Assembly: GCF_013394655.1 (NCBI RefSeq)
Contig: NZ_CP053351.1
Location: 682,001-746,000, forward strand
DNA length: 64,000 nt
Reading direction: 5' to 3'
Origin: Winogradskyella schleiferi
GTDB lineage: Bacteria > Bacteroidota > Bacteroidia > Flavobacteriales > Flavobacteriaceae
The number at the start of each line of letters is the position of its first letter. Within the stretch, counting starts at the first letter, position 1. The notes under the pieces were generated by a model. The model worked only from the letters and a program-made list of their open reading frames with translations. It ran no database searches and was not told where the DNA came from. Shown here piece by piece: positions 25,323 to 32,940 of this stretch. The translations under genes were made by a program, and so were the position numbers.

Positions 25323-25964
25323 TTATTTTTTCCTGCTAATAGTCAGGCCATCTCTTATGGGTAAAAGAACGGTTTCAATGCGTTCATCATTTTTAAGAAG
25401 CGTATTGTAATCTAAAACGGCTTTAGTGGATTTATCTTTTTCATCCAAGGGTCCCACAACTTTTCCGTGCCATAGCACGTTGTCTGATAATATGATACCA
25501 CCTTCATTCAATTTCTCAATTATTAAATGGAAGTAATTAGAATAGTTAGGTTTGTCAGCATCTATAAAGACAAGATCGAATGTTAAGTTTAATTTAGGAA
25601 TAATATCCAATGCACTTCCTGTGTGTTGAATAATTTGCTTTCCAAAACTAGATTGATCAAAATACTTTCTTTGAAAATTCACTAATTCTTCATTGATATC
25701 AATAGTGTGCAACGCTCCATTTTTTTCCAGTCCTTCAGCTAAGCACAATGTAGAATAGCCGGTAAAGGTTCCTAATTCTAAAATTGATTTCGGACGAACC
25801 AATTTGGATATCATGCTTAACACACGACCTTGATATGGTCCACTGAGCATAATAGGTTGTAATACTTTCTGGTAGGTTTCTCTAGTCAACTGTTGCAACA
25901 ATTCTGGTTCTTGTTCAGAATGTGCAATAACATAGTTGTCTAAATCTTCAGGCAAGAAATGCAT
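25323..25964 (-). CDS. O-methyltransferase, class I SAM-dependent (family 3)
   Basis: A 213-residue methyltransferase of the catechol/caffeoyl-CoA O-methyltransferase type. SAM motif I is ILELGTFTGYSTLCLAEGL (about 57-75). The metal-binding acidic motif is DLVFIDADKPNY, followed by GGIILSDNVLWHGKV. The enzyme is cytosolic and probably Mg2+-dependent. The substrate is not predictable. It converges with tatA and precedes (in transcription follows) the small membrane protein gene by 33 bases. Confidence 0.88.
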   Translation of the reverse strand: MHFLPEDLDNYVIAHSEQEPELLQQLTRETYQKVLQPIMLSGPYQGRVLSMISKLVRPKSILELGTFTGYSTLCLAEGLEKNGALHTIDINEELVNFQRKYFDQSSFGKQIIQHTGSALDIIPKLNLTFDLVFIDADKPNYSNYFHLIIEKLNEGGIILSDNVLWHGKVVGPLDEKDKSTKAVLDYNTLLKNDERIETVLLPIRDGLTISRKK

Positions 25965-25997
25965 ATTGTCAATTATTTATAAAAAATGAATTTTATG

Positions 25998-26207
25998 TTA
26001 TTCTGCAGTATTTTCTTTCGGCAATTCTAGTTCTGTTTCTTTCGTTTCAGCAGATTTACCCATGAAGAATAGAATAGCGCCTAAAACAATAAGACCTATT
26101 TTTATTGCCCAAGCTGCGGATACTCCTAATTCATCAATCTTACCCAAAAACATAATAGTTAGTCCAAAGTATGGTAATACGATTAGCGCAATACCAATAA
26201 CAGCCAA
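25998..26207 (-). CDS. Small two-helix membrane protein, 5' end broken by TGA
   Basis: A 69-residue membrane protein with two hydrophobic helices (about 2-20 and 33-50) and an acidic tail. The called start is a TTG at 26207. Seven codons upstream an ATG at 26228 opens the same frame as MKKI, then TGA (26216-26214), then GYLAVIGIALIV. A tryptophan codon TGG in place of TGA would give MKKIWGYLAVIG, a natural start for such a protein, so a nonsense change in codon 5 seems likely. It may still be made from the TTG. Function unknown. Confidence 0.6.
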   Translation of the reverse strand: MAVIGIALIVLPYFGLTIMFLGKIDELGVSAAWAIKIGLIVLGAILFFMGKSAETKETELELPKENTAE

Positions 26208-26284
26208 GTAACCTCAAATTTTTTTCATAATTATAGTAGTTGATTTGACTTTAAATATAGAAATAATATTTGGTTAGAAAGGTT

Positions 26285-27412
26285 TTAAGATGTGATTCGA
26301 GAAATTAATTTTTCTTTGGCAGCTTCATCATCTCCACATAACCATTGAATAACATTATCTTCCCAAATGGCATTACGTTCGGATTCTGTTATTATGTTTC
26401 GCTCAGCAGCGAGGTCTAGAATTTTACCAGGATAAGACGATTGCTTTTCGCTTTCCATTTCACCAAGTGGATAGGGATCATCCAATCCCATTATGACTTG
26501 TTTGGAACCTTGGTTTCTAATCAGTAATTCCAATCCGCCAGTATCGTGTACTAAGGTGTCAAAGAATATGTTTTTATGTCCAACTGCTTTTCTTGGATGG
26601 CTTTTTCCTTCAAACAGATCTGCGCGTCCGTCAAATCCTTGAATACGTCGTCCTAAATTAATTTGTGCTAATTGACCACCATGAGCAAAACAAACACGCA
26701 TGTTTTTATACTTTTCGTAATAACCATTTAAAGTTAAAAAATGGTAAGCATCTGCGCATTGTGCCAACATCCATATTAAGTGAAAACGCCAAGAGGTATT
26801 TTCTAGTTTTATAAATTTTTCACCATCATAAGGATGAATTTCTACAGCGAGATTATACTTGTCTGCCAATTCAAAAATAGGTTCGTTTTCTTCATCAAAA
26901 ATACAACGCCATGTCCCAATAGTATCCATATAATGCGTGGGTAAACATAACAGTTGCATACCTAAGACTTCTACACAGCGCTCAATTTCCCAACAGGCGC
27001 CTCTGACAAAACCAGGATGAACCACAAAGCCACAAGTAAATTTGCTCGGATTTTCATGTTGGATACGTGCATTAAAATCATTTTGAAAACGCAAAGCTTG
27101 TTTCATTTCTTCCAGGCGCAATCCATTTCCATAGAGTTGAGATAAATTTAAAACAACCGCATGGTCAATTTTAAAATGCTCCATCCAAGCTAATTTTTCA
27201 TCCAAGAAAAAACTAGAATCTGTAATGGGTCTGTTCCAATCCTTCTGAAGCATGAATTTGCGATCTTTATCAACCCAGAAAATTCCTTTATCTTTCATAA
27301 ATTCAGGAATTTCTTCAGGATAGGGAAGAAGATGCGAATGGCCGTTTATTCTTAGTTTACGAGCCCCTTCTGACTTTCCCAAGTGGGAAGAACTCTTAGC
27401 GTTGTCTTTCAT
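26285..27412 (-). CDS. Amidohydrolase of the ACMSD family (2-amino-3-carboxymuconate semialdehyde decarboxylase)
   Basis: A 375-residue metal-dependent decarboxylase/amidohydrolase that should convert 2-amino-3-carboxymuconate semialdehyde to 2-aminomuconate semialdehyde. Zinc ligands are His25 and His27 (NGHSHLLP), His193 (EIHP), His244 (CFAHGG) and Asp311 (MGLDDPYP). The first 18 residues (MKDNAKSSSHLGKSEGAR) are encoded by a palindromic repeat. No alternative start lies between them and the core, which begins KLRINGHSH. Position directly after the 3-hydroxyanthranilate dioxygenase gene supports the assignment. It is longer than typical ACMSD (about 330-340). Confidence 0.85.
   Translation of the reverse strand: MKDNAKSSSHLGKSEGARKLRINGHSHLLPYPEEIPEFMKDKGIFWVDKDRKFMLQKDWNRPITDSSFFLDEKLAWMEHFKIDHAVVLNLSQLYGNGLRLEEMKQALRFQNDFNARIQHENPSKFTCGFVVHPGFVRGACWEIERCVEVLGMQLLCLPTHYMDTIGTWRCIFDEENEPIFELADKYNLAVEIHPYDGEKFIKLENTSWRFHLIWMLAQCADAYHFLTLNGYYEKYKNMRVCFAHGGQLAQINLGRRIQGFDGRADLFEGKSHPRKAVGHKNIFFDTLVHDTGGLELLIRNQGSKQVIMGLDDPYPLGEMESEKQSSYPGKILDLAAERNIITESERNAIWEDNVIQWLCGDDEAAKEKLISRITS
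27360..27397 (-). repeat. Palindromic junction repeat inside the ACMSD-like gene start
   Basis: Contains TTCCCAAGTGGGAA as a hairpin core and the right-hand tag CGAGCCCCTTCT, which is identical in the copy at 32712-32758. It lies within the first 18 codons of the ACMSD-like gene. Confidence 0.7.
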
Positions 27413-27428
27413 AGTTTAATCTATAATA

Positions 27429-27455
27429 TTTCCCTTTTGGGAATTATAAGGATTT
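27429..27455 (+). repeat. Degenerate junction repeat upstream of the ACMSD-like gene
   Basis: Core TTCCCTTTTGGGAA followed by TTATAAGGA, a weaker member of the same family in plus orientation, 17 bases upstream of the ACMSD-like start codon. Confidence 0.5.
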
Positions 27456-27544
27456 TTAATTCATAGTTGTTATGCTAATCGAGGTCAAAGCATCTCGTTT
27501 GACATGTCTGCGAAAGCCTATTTTTTTTTAATTAGAGCTTCGTT

Positions 27545-27575
27545 TTTCCCTTTTGGGGAAATTAGAAGTAGCTTT
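27545..27575 (+). repeat. Junction repeat downstream of the 3-hydroxyanthranilate dioxygenase gene
   Basis: TTTTCCCTTTTGGGGAAATT followed by AGAAGTAGCT, in plus orientation. It ends at the stop codon of the dioxygenase gene. Confidence 0.65.
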
Positions 27576-28108
27576 TACTCTACTTTTACCTTCTTCGGCG
27601 GTTCCATTACCGCTCCACAATTAGGGCATTTGCGTTTATCCTTGTCGCCATAGTATTTATCAAAAATTACAGGCATATCGGTTTCAATATTTTCTACGGT
27701 AAAATCTTCTTCATAGAGTTTGGTAGTACAATTCTCACAGAACCAAACCAAGGCATCTTTTACACCTTTTTCTCTAGGATATTCAATAACCAACCCTACG
27801 GTATATGCGCCTCGTTGCGGAGAATGTGGAACTTTAGGAGGTAATAAGAAAATGTCACCTTCATTAATATGAATGTCTTTAGGTTCGCCATTTTCAATGA
27901 CTTTTAAAATCATATTTCCTTCGATCTGATAGAAAAATTCAGGCGTTTCATTGTAGTGGTAATCTTTTCTACTGTTAGGTCCACCAACGACCATAACAAT
28001 AAAATCACCATCTTTCCAAACCACTTTATTGCCAACGGGTGGCTTTAGTAAATGACGGTTGTCTTCAATCCATTCTTTAAAATTTATGGGAGGATATAAT
28101 TTGCTCAT
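27575..28108 (-). CDS. nbaC: 3-Hydroxyanthranilate 3,4-dioxygenase
   Basis: A 177-residue cupin dioxygenase that opens the ring of 3-hydroxyanthranilate to 2-amino-3-carboxymuconate semialdehyde. Catalytic iron ligands are His51, Glu57 and His95, the same numbering as in the Ralstonia (Cupriavidus) enzyme. The C-terminal rubredoxin-like site of bacterial enzymes is complete: Cys124, Cys127, Cys161 and Cys164 (CENC and CPNC). It is a soluble homodimer in the family. Upstream, the junction repeat at 28112-28154 directly abuts the ATG and supplies the leader. Confidence 0.95.
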   Translation of the reverse strand: MSKLYPPINFKEWIEDNRHLLKPPVGNKVVWKDGDFIVMVVGGPNSRKDYHYNETPEFFYQIEGNMILKVIENGEPKDIHINEGDIFLLPPKVPHSPQRGAYTVGLVIEYPREKGVKDALVWFCENCTTKLYEEDFTVENIETDMPVIFDKYYGDKDKRKCPNCGAVMEPPKKVKVE

Positions 28109-28111
28109 GAT

Positions 28112-28154
28112 AAAAAGCCCCTTTTATTTCCCCAAAAGGGGAAAACTCAGTGCG
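28112..28154 (-). repeat. Junction repeat upstream of the dioxygenase gene
   Basis: Hairpin core TTTCCCCAAAAGGGGAAA with the flanking tag AAAGCCCCTTTTA. Same orientation as the copies at 27360-27397 and 32712-32758. It forms the leader of the dioxygenase gene. Confidence 0.7.
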
Positions 28155-28215
28155 GGAATTTGAGTTTAATTAGAAAATTAATTTGTTATAAATATAATAC
28201 ATTTTTTACGTAATT

Positions 28216-28277
28216 GTTCCTTCCCTTCCTGTTCTGAGCGCAGCCGAAGTATGAGAAGGCTAGGGTGGGCTTTTTTT
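28216..28277 (+). repeat. 61-base repeat, copy A (inverted pair)
   Basis: Begins GTTCCTTCCCTTCCTG and ends GGGTGGGCTTTTTT. The copy at 31160-31221 is its reverse complement with about three mismatches in 61 bases. It starts directly after the stop codon of the SDR gene, on the transcript's 3' side, and contains the inner palindromic stretch CTGAGCGCAG. Confidence 0.85.
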
Positions 28278-29058
28278 ACAAACTCTTCGTCCTTCCTCCA
28301 TCAACTGGAAGATTAATTCCGTTGATATAGCTTGCACGTTCACTAGCCAAAAATGTAATGGCATCTGCGAGTTCCTCAGGTTTTGCAAAACGTTTAGCAG
28401 GTACGGCATTTTTCATGGCATTGGCAGATGCTTCTTCCGTATGACCAGACTTAGCGGATTTATTTTTAATAATTTGCGTTAAGCGTTCTGTTCCTGTAGC
28501 TCCTGGTAAAACGTTGTTTACCGTTATCCCGAATTGCCCTAATTCATTTGCTAAAGTCTTACTCCAATTGGCGACAGCCCCTCTAATGGTATTGCTAACT
28601 CCAAGTCCATCTAAAGGCTGTTTTACAGAGGTTGAAATAACATTTACAATTCTGCCATAACCTTCTTCTTTCATAAATGGTACGACGGTTTGGGCCAAAA
28701 CATGATTGCATTTTAGATGTTGTGTGAAAGCCGATTCAAACTCTTCAACTTTAGCGGAAAATATGGGACCACCTGCAGGGCCACCAGTATTATTAACTAA
28801 AATATGAAAGCCATGATGTTTTGATATATAATCTGAAACTTTAGTTTTTAAGTCATCAGGATTTGAAAAATCAGCCACAATATAATCGTGTTGTCTTTGT
28901 TGAGGCAATTCAGCTAATGTTGCTATAAGTTTGTCCTCATTTCTAGCAACTAAGGTTACTATTGTACCTTCTTGAGCCAATGCTATGGCTGTTGCTTTTC
29001 CTATTCCTGCTGTGCTTCCGCAGACTAGTGCGTATTTGTTGTTTAGATGTAAATCCAT
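28276..29058 (-). CDS. SDR family oxidoreductase in the kynurenine cluster
   Basis: A 260-residue classical short-chain dehydrogenase fold. The cofactor motif is GSTAGIGKAT (about 14-23) and the structural NNTGG motif is present. The usual catalytic YxxxK is not visible: the segment after ISTSVKQP reads LDGLGVSNTIRGAVANWSKT, so Tyr is replaced. Close family members with the SNTIRG pattern are known, so this is not simple decay. It lies between the dioxygenase and the aldehyde dehydrogenase genes. A step in the 2-aminomuconate branch is possible but no reaction is established for it. Confidence 0.82.
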   Translation of the reverse strand: MDLHLNNKYALVCGSTAGIGKATAIALAQEGTIVTLVARNEDKLIATLAELPQQRQHDYIVADFSNPDDLKTKVSDYISKHHGFHILVNNTGGPAGGPIFSAKVEEFESAFTQHLKCNHVLAQTVVPFMKEEGYGRIVNVISTSVKQPLDGLGVSNTIRGAVANWSKTLANELGQFGITVNNVLPGATGTERLTQIIKNKSAKSGHTEEASANAMKNAVPAKRFAKPEELADAITFLASERASYINGINLPVDGGRTKSL

Positions 29059-29063
29059 AATAT

Positions 29064-29169
29064 TTCCTGCGAAGGCAGGAATCTTTTTTAAGTCTCACTG
29101 AAGAAATTTCAGTAAAACGTATGATTAATAATTTCTTTTCAATTTATGAGATTCCTGCATTCGCAGGAA
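29064..29169. repeat. Two TTCCTGC hairpins between SDR and aldehyde dehydrogenase genes
   Basis: TTCCTGCGAAGGCAGGAA (29064-29081) and TTCCTGCATTCGCAGGAA (29152-29169) are near-identical 7-base-stem hairpins. Their flanks (AATCT and AGATT) face each other, so the pair is in inverted orientation. This family is common as a dispersed repeat in Bacteroidota (recalled). Together they fill the 116-base spacer. Confidence 0.7.
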
Positions 29170-29174
29170 TTGGA

Positions 29175-30617
29175 TTAATACTTTATACAAACATTCTTAG
29201 CTTCTGTGAAAAACCGCAAAGCTTCAAATCCACCTTCTCTGCCAACTCCAGATGCTTTTACGCCACCAAAAGGCGTTCTTAAATCGCGCATCATCCAAGT
29301 ATTTACCCAAACTATGCCAGCTTGTAGTTCGTTACTCATTTTCATGGTACGTTTTAAATCATTCGTCCAAAGCGTTGCGGATAAACCGTATTTTACTTTG
29401 TTTGCCATTTCTAAAACGTCATCTTCTGATTTGAAAGGCATAATAGTCACTACTGGTCCAAAAATTTCTTCTTGGTTCACTCGGCATTCATTATTAGGAA
29501 CTTCGATTACAGTAGGTTCTAAGTAATAACCGTTTTCGTATCCTTTTATCTTGACCTCATTTCCACCGCATAAAACAATGCCGTTTTCGTCTTTGGCGAT
29601 TTGAATGTATTCTTTTACTTTTTCCAAATGTGGTTGGGACACTAATGCTCCTATATTCGTATCTTCATTTGAAGGATGTCCAACTTTTAACGCTTTTACT
29701 TTTTCAACAAAATCTTTTTTGAATTGATTATAAATAGAAGCTTCAACAAAAATACGGCTTCCACATAAGCAAATCTGACCTTGATTAGCAAATGACGAAC
29801 GTACCGTAGTGGCTAACATATCCTGATAATCGCAATCAGCAAAAATGATATTCGGGTTTTTCCCACCCAATTCCAAGGATAGTTTTTTGAACATTGGTGC
29901 GGCGACTTTTGCAATATGCGCACCTGTTGCTGTCCCGCCTGTAAACGAAATTGCTTTAATATCTGGATGTTCAATAATGGCGTGCCCTGTGGTTGTTCCT
30001 AATCCATGAACGATATTCAATACGCCTTTAGGTAAACCAGCTTCGTTACAAATTTCGCCTAATAAATAAGCCGTCATTGGTGTGACTTCGCTAGGTTTTG
30101 CAACTACGCAATTTCCAGCAACAAGCGCAGGCGCAATTTTCCAAGTAAATAAATAGAGTGGAAGGTTCCAAGGGCTTATACAACCAACGACGCCAATCGG
30201 TTGACGTAAGGTATAATTGATAGCTTGTTGTCCTACACTTTCATGACTTTCACTAGCGAATTGGGTAATAGCATTTCCGAAAAAACGAAAATTACTTGCA
30301 GCTCTAGGAATATCAACTGCTTTTGCTAAATTGATAGGTTTGCCGTTGTCTTTGCTTTCGGCTTCTGCTAAACGGTCTAAGTTGGCTTCTAGTAATTCTG
30401 AAATTTTAATTAAGATGCGACTGCGTTCTTCGATTGTGGTTTTGCGCCAAGAGGGAAAGGCTGATTTGGCAGCACTGTATGCTTTTTCAACATCTTCTTT
30501 TGTTGAATTAGGAATTTGTCCGTACACTTCTCCATTGGAAGGGTTGTAATTGTCTATCCAATTATTTTTAATTGGATTATGGAAGTTTCCGTTTATGTAG
30601 TTTTGAATAATTGCCAC
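29175..30617 (-). CDS. Aldehyde dehydrogenase, probable 2-aminomuconate semialdehyde dehydrogenase
   Basis: A 480-residue NAD-dependent aldehyde dehydrogenase. Catalytic residues are Asn151 (SPWNLP), Glu249 (LELGGKNPN) and Cys283 (NQGQICLC), with FTGGTATGAHI as the nucleotide-binding turn. In this cluster it should oxidise 2-aminomuconate semialdehyde to 2-aminomuconate. The start is a GTG at 30617 inside an ATTCGTGAATTCGTGGC sequence that resembles the repeat arm at the methyltransferase start; the core begins at about residue 5 and no ATG is available. Confidence 0.9.
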   Translation of the reverse strand: MAIIQNYINGNFHNPIKNNWIDNYNPSNGEVYGQIPNSTKEDVEKAYSAAKSAFPSWRKTTIEERSRILIKISELLEANLDRLAEAESKDNGKPINLAKAVDIPRAASNFRFFGNAITQFASESHESVGQQAINYTLRQPIGVVGCISPWNLPLYLFTWKIAPALVAGNCVVAKPSEVTPMTAYLLGEICNEAGLPKGVLNIVHGLGTTTGHAIIEHPDIKAISFTGGTATGAHIAKVAAPMFKKLSLELGGKNPNIIFADCDYQDMLATTVRSSFANQGQICLCGSRIFVEASIYNQFKKDFVEKVKALKVGHPSNEDTNIGALVSQPHLEKVKEYIQIAKDENGIVLCGGNEVKIKGYENGYYLEPTVIEVPNNECRVNQEEIFGPVVTIMPFKSEDDVLEMANKVKYGLSATLWTNDLKRTMKMSNELQAGIVWVNTWMMRDLRTPFGGVKASGVGREGGFEALRFFTEAKNVCIKY

Positions 30618-30643
30618 GAATTCACGAATATTTAGTTATTTTA

Positions 30644-30676
30644 GGCCTCAAAGGTTTGAAAAGCTTGTGAGGTTTT
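30644..30676. repeat. Palindromic repeat of the ACCTxxAAGGTTT family
   Basis: GGCCTCAAAGGTTTGAAAAGCTTGTGAGGTTTT folds as CCTCAAAGGTTT against AAGCTTGTGAGG with mismatches. It resembles elements at 37508-37583 and 56886-56919. It lies between the aldehyde dehydrogenase gene and the RidA-type gene. Confidence 0.5.
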
Positions 30677-30754
30677 ATAATATTATCATTAAAGGCTTTT
30701 GAGAATTAAACAAGTTACAAAATACAACCTTAATGCGTCTTTGCTCCTGCTTCT

Positions 30755-31156
30755 TTATTCTTTTTTCTTAAAAGCTATAACCTTTATCTCAACCACCAAA
30801 TCAGGATGCGGCAATTGGTGTACAGCAACCGTTGTTCTTGTTGGTCCAGTTTCTTTTTCGAAAAACTCAGCATAAGCTTTATTGTAATCTGCAAAGTCAT
30901 TCATATTTACTAAAAAGGAAGTGACATCAACCACATCTTTTAAACTTGCGCCAACTTTGGCTAAGTTTTTTTCAATATTTTTTAATACTTCTTGGGTCTG
31001 TGTATAGGCATTTAAACGTTTTGTTCCCATTTCATCTATGATATCAACGCCTGCAATAGAATTGTCTGGTCTTCGGGAACTGGTGCCTGAAACGAAAATA
31101 AAATCGCCAACTTGTTTTACGTGTGGATATGCTCCTCTTGGTGTTACGTTATTCAT
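30755..31156 (-). CDS. RidA family protein, probable 2-aminomuconate deaminase
   Basis: Starting at the ATG at 31156 ([15 protein letters not shown]) gives 133 residues. The longer in-frame start at 31171 adds only MGFFH, which is encoded by the 61-base repeat. The RidA arginine is present (GPTRTTVAV), as is the C-terminal VVEIKVIA strand. In ring-cleavage kynurenine pathways a RidA-type enzyme deaminates 2-aminomuconate to 4-oxalocrotonate, and the neighbours fit that role. The protein is cytosolic and trimeric in the family. Confidence 0.88.
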   Translation of the reverse strand: MNNVTPRGAYPHVKQVGDFIFVSGTSSRRPDNSIAGVDIIDEMGTKRLNAYTQTQEVLKNIEKNLAKVGASLKDVVDVTSFLVNMNDFADYNKAYAEFFEKETGPTRTTVAVHQLPHPDLVVEIKVIAFKKKE

Positions 31157-31159
31157 GTG

Positions 31160-31221
31160 AAAAAAGCCCATCCTAGCCTTCCCATACTTCGGCTGCGCTC
31201 AGCACAGGAAGGGAAGGAACT
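31160..31221 (-). repeat. 61-base repeat, copy B (inverted pair)
   Basis: Reverse complement of the copy at 28216-28277. On the minus strand its last bases form the leader of the RidA-type gene, and an ATG inside it creates an alternative start. Confidence 0.85.
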
Positions 31222-31271
31222 CTCACTTGGGCGAAATGAGAATTTTGTTATTATTATTTTATTTAAAATGC

Positions 31272-31305
31272 TCCTAGTTCCCTTTCTTTGGAAAGGTTAG
31301 GCTTT
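31272..31305 (+). repeat. Junction repeat at the 3' end of the kmo gene
   Basis: AGTTCCCTTTCTTTGGAAAGG followed by TTAGGCTTTA. It belongs to the same loose family as the other junction elements and touches the kmo stop codon. Confidence 0.5.
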
Positions 31306-32782
31306 AGAGCCCAGCAATTCTATCATCTTCCAAAATTGCTTCAGTTTCCGCTTTTACTTTTTCTAAAATGTCTTTTAAATCATCTTCTGATGAAATTATT
31401 TTGTCAGTTAACATGTTCAAAATAGCCTTGTCTTGTGCTCTACCTTTGAGCATAGCATGTCTATAACCAATGTTTTCATTAAAGGTAACCAAACTATATT
31501 TTGATGCATACTCATTTGGAAATTCTTTTTCTAAAGCCATTTCAATTTTTCGCTTTTCTTGAAAAATAGGATTGGATACATGACCTTTCATTTCATGGAA
31601 ATTGTCAACCGCTAAATCGGCAATGGCATCGGTATCATTTTTTCGGTTTTTTTCGTAAGTTTTAAATGTGGCTTCCCAACCTGCCTCGCCGTCAGGTAGG
31701 CTTTCTAAATTTTGATCGAGGACTTTATCGAATTCAACAATATCTTCAAACGAAGCGTTCATGCCTTGACCATAAAATGGCACAATAGCGTGAGCAGCAT
31801 CTCCCATCAAAAGCGTATTTCCTTTATAATGCCAAGGCGAACATTTGACGGTGCCTAAAGCTGCTGTCGGATTTTCAAAGAAATCTTTAACAAGATTTGG
31901 CATTATTTCCAAGGCATCCGGAAATTCTTTTTGGAAGAATTCTGTGACCAATTCTGGTGTTGTTAAATTATTGAAATTGTATTCGCCTTCATCAAAACTT
32001 AAAAACAAAGTAACTGTAAAACTGCCATCTAAATTTGGTAAGGCAATGAGCATAAAACTACTTCTTGGCCAAATATGTAAGGCGTTTTTGTAGGTCTTGT
32101 AATCACCAGATTCGGTTGGAAGAATGCTTAGTTCTTTATAACCATGGCTTAAAAAATCTTGAGAAAAACTGAACAAGAATTTTTTGCCTAAATAGTAACT
32201 TTTTCGTAGAGCAGAACCTGCGCCATCGGTGGCAATGATACAATCTGCATCTTCTATAAATTCATCTTTGGAGTCGTGATCTTGGAATAATGCTGTGGTC
32301 TTTTCAAAATCAACAGATTTACATTTTTTGTTAAAATGGATGGTAACATTGTCGTGCTTTTCGGCTTCGGTCAATAACAAAGCGTTTAATTCGCCTCTGG
32401 AAATTGAATTGATGTATTCGTAGTCCCTTCCGCTGTAATTGGATAAAAAGGTGTTACCTTCTTTATCGTGAAGCATTCTACCGTTCATAGGAATGCATAA
32501 TGCTTTCACTTTGTCTTCTATGCCGACAAGTTTCATAGCTTTGATTCCTCGGTCTGAAAGTGCCAGGTTTATGGAACGACCAGCAGATATATCTGTGGTT
32601 CTCAAGTCTGGTCGCATTTCGTAAACGCTTACGTTAAAACCTCTTTGGCCCAGTCTTAGTGCTAGTAGGCTTCCGCAGAGTCCTGCTCCAATTATTAGTA
32701 TGTTTTGAGCCCGAGCCCCTTCTAAATCTTCCCCAATGGGGAAGACTTTCTCACTGTTATGGGTAATTTTGTTATTATTCAT
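31304..32782 (-). CDS. kmo: Kynurenine 3-monooxygenase
   Basis: A 492-residue FAD monooxygenase that hydroxylates kynurenine to 3-hydroxykynurenine with NADPH and O2. The FAD-binding GAGLCGSLLALRLGQRG begins at about residue 32; GRSINLALSDRG and LMGDAAHAIVPFYGQGMNA are family signatures. The first about 25 residues (through SEKVFPIGEDLEGAR) are encoded by the palindromic repeat at 32712-32758; no alternative start codon lies between it and the core, so the repeat must be translated. The C-terminal region after about 390 is the helical membrane-proximal part seen in the family. Confidence 0.93.
   Translation of the reverse strand: MNNNKITHNSEKVFPIGEDLEGARAQNILIIGAGLCGSLLALRLGQRGFNVSVYEMRPDLRTTDISAGRSINLALSDRGIKAMKLVGIEDKVKALCIPMNGRMLHDKEGNTFLSNYSGRDYEYINSISRGELNALLLTEAEKHDNVTIHFNKKCKSVDFEKTTALFQDHDSKDEFIEDADCIIATDGAGSALRKSYYLGKKFLFSFSQDFLSHGYKELSILPTESGDYKTYKNALHIWPRSSFMLIALPNLDGSFTVTLFLSFDEGEYNFNNLTTPELVTEFFQKEFPDALEIMPNLVKDFFENPTAALGTVKCSPWHYKGNTLLMGDAAHAIVPFYGQGMNASFEDIVEFDKVLDQNLESLPDGEAGWEATFKTYEKNRKNDTDAIADLAVDNFHEMKGHVSNPIFQEKRKIEMALEKEFPNEYASKYSLVTFNENIGYRHAMLKGRAQDKAILNMLTDKIISSEDDLKDILEKVKAETEAILEDDRIAGL
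32712..32758 (-). repeat. Palindromic junction repeat inside the kmo start
   Basis: Core CTTCCCCAATGGGGAAG, tag CGAGCCCCTTCT on one side and ACTTTCTCACTG on the other. It encodes about residues 9-24 of Kmo. Confidence 0.75.
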
Positions 32783-32895
32783 TTCGTAAACTAATAATTT
32801 TTTATGTTGTAGAAGCTAGTTCCATTAATTAAAGGAAGGGACTGTTGTTCTTTTTGAATCTTAAAAGTATTGAAAATCGAGAATATTAATTGCGT

Positions 32896-32940
32896 TCTCA
32901 GTGCCCTTTCTCAGGAAGGGGTAGGGAAGGCTTTTTCAGG
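32896..32940 (-). repeat. Junction repeat inside the kynU 3' end
   Basis: Reads CAGTGCCCTTTCTCAGGAAG with GGGTAGGGAAGGCTTTTT behind it. It encodes the last about 12 residues of kynureninase (KKPSLPLPEKGH) and its stop codon. Confidence 0.65.
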
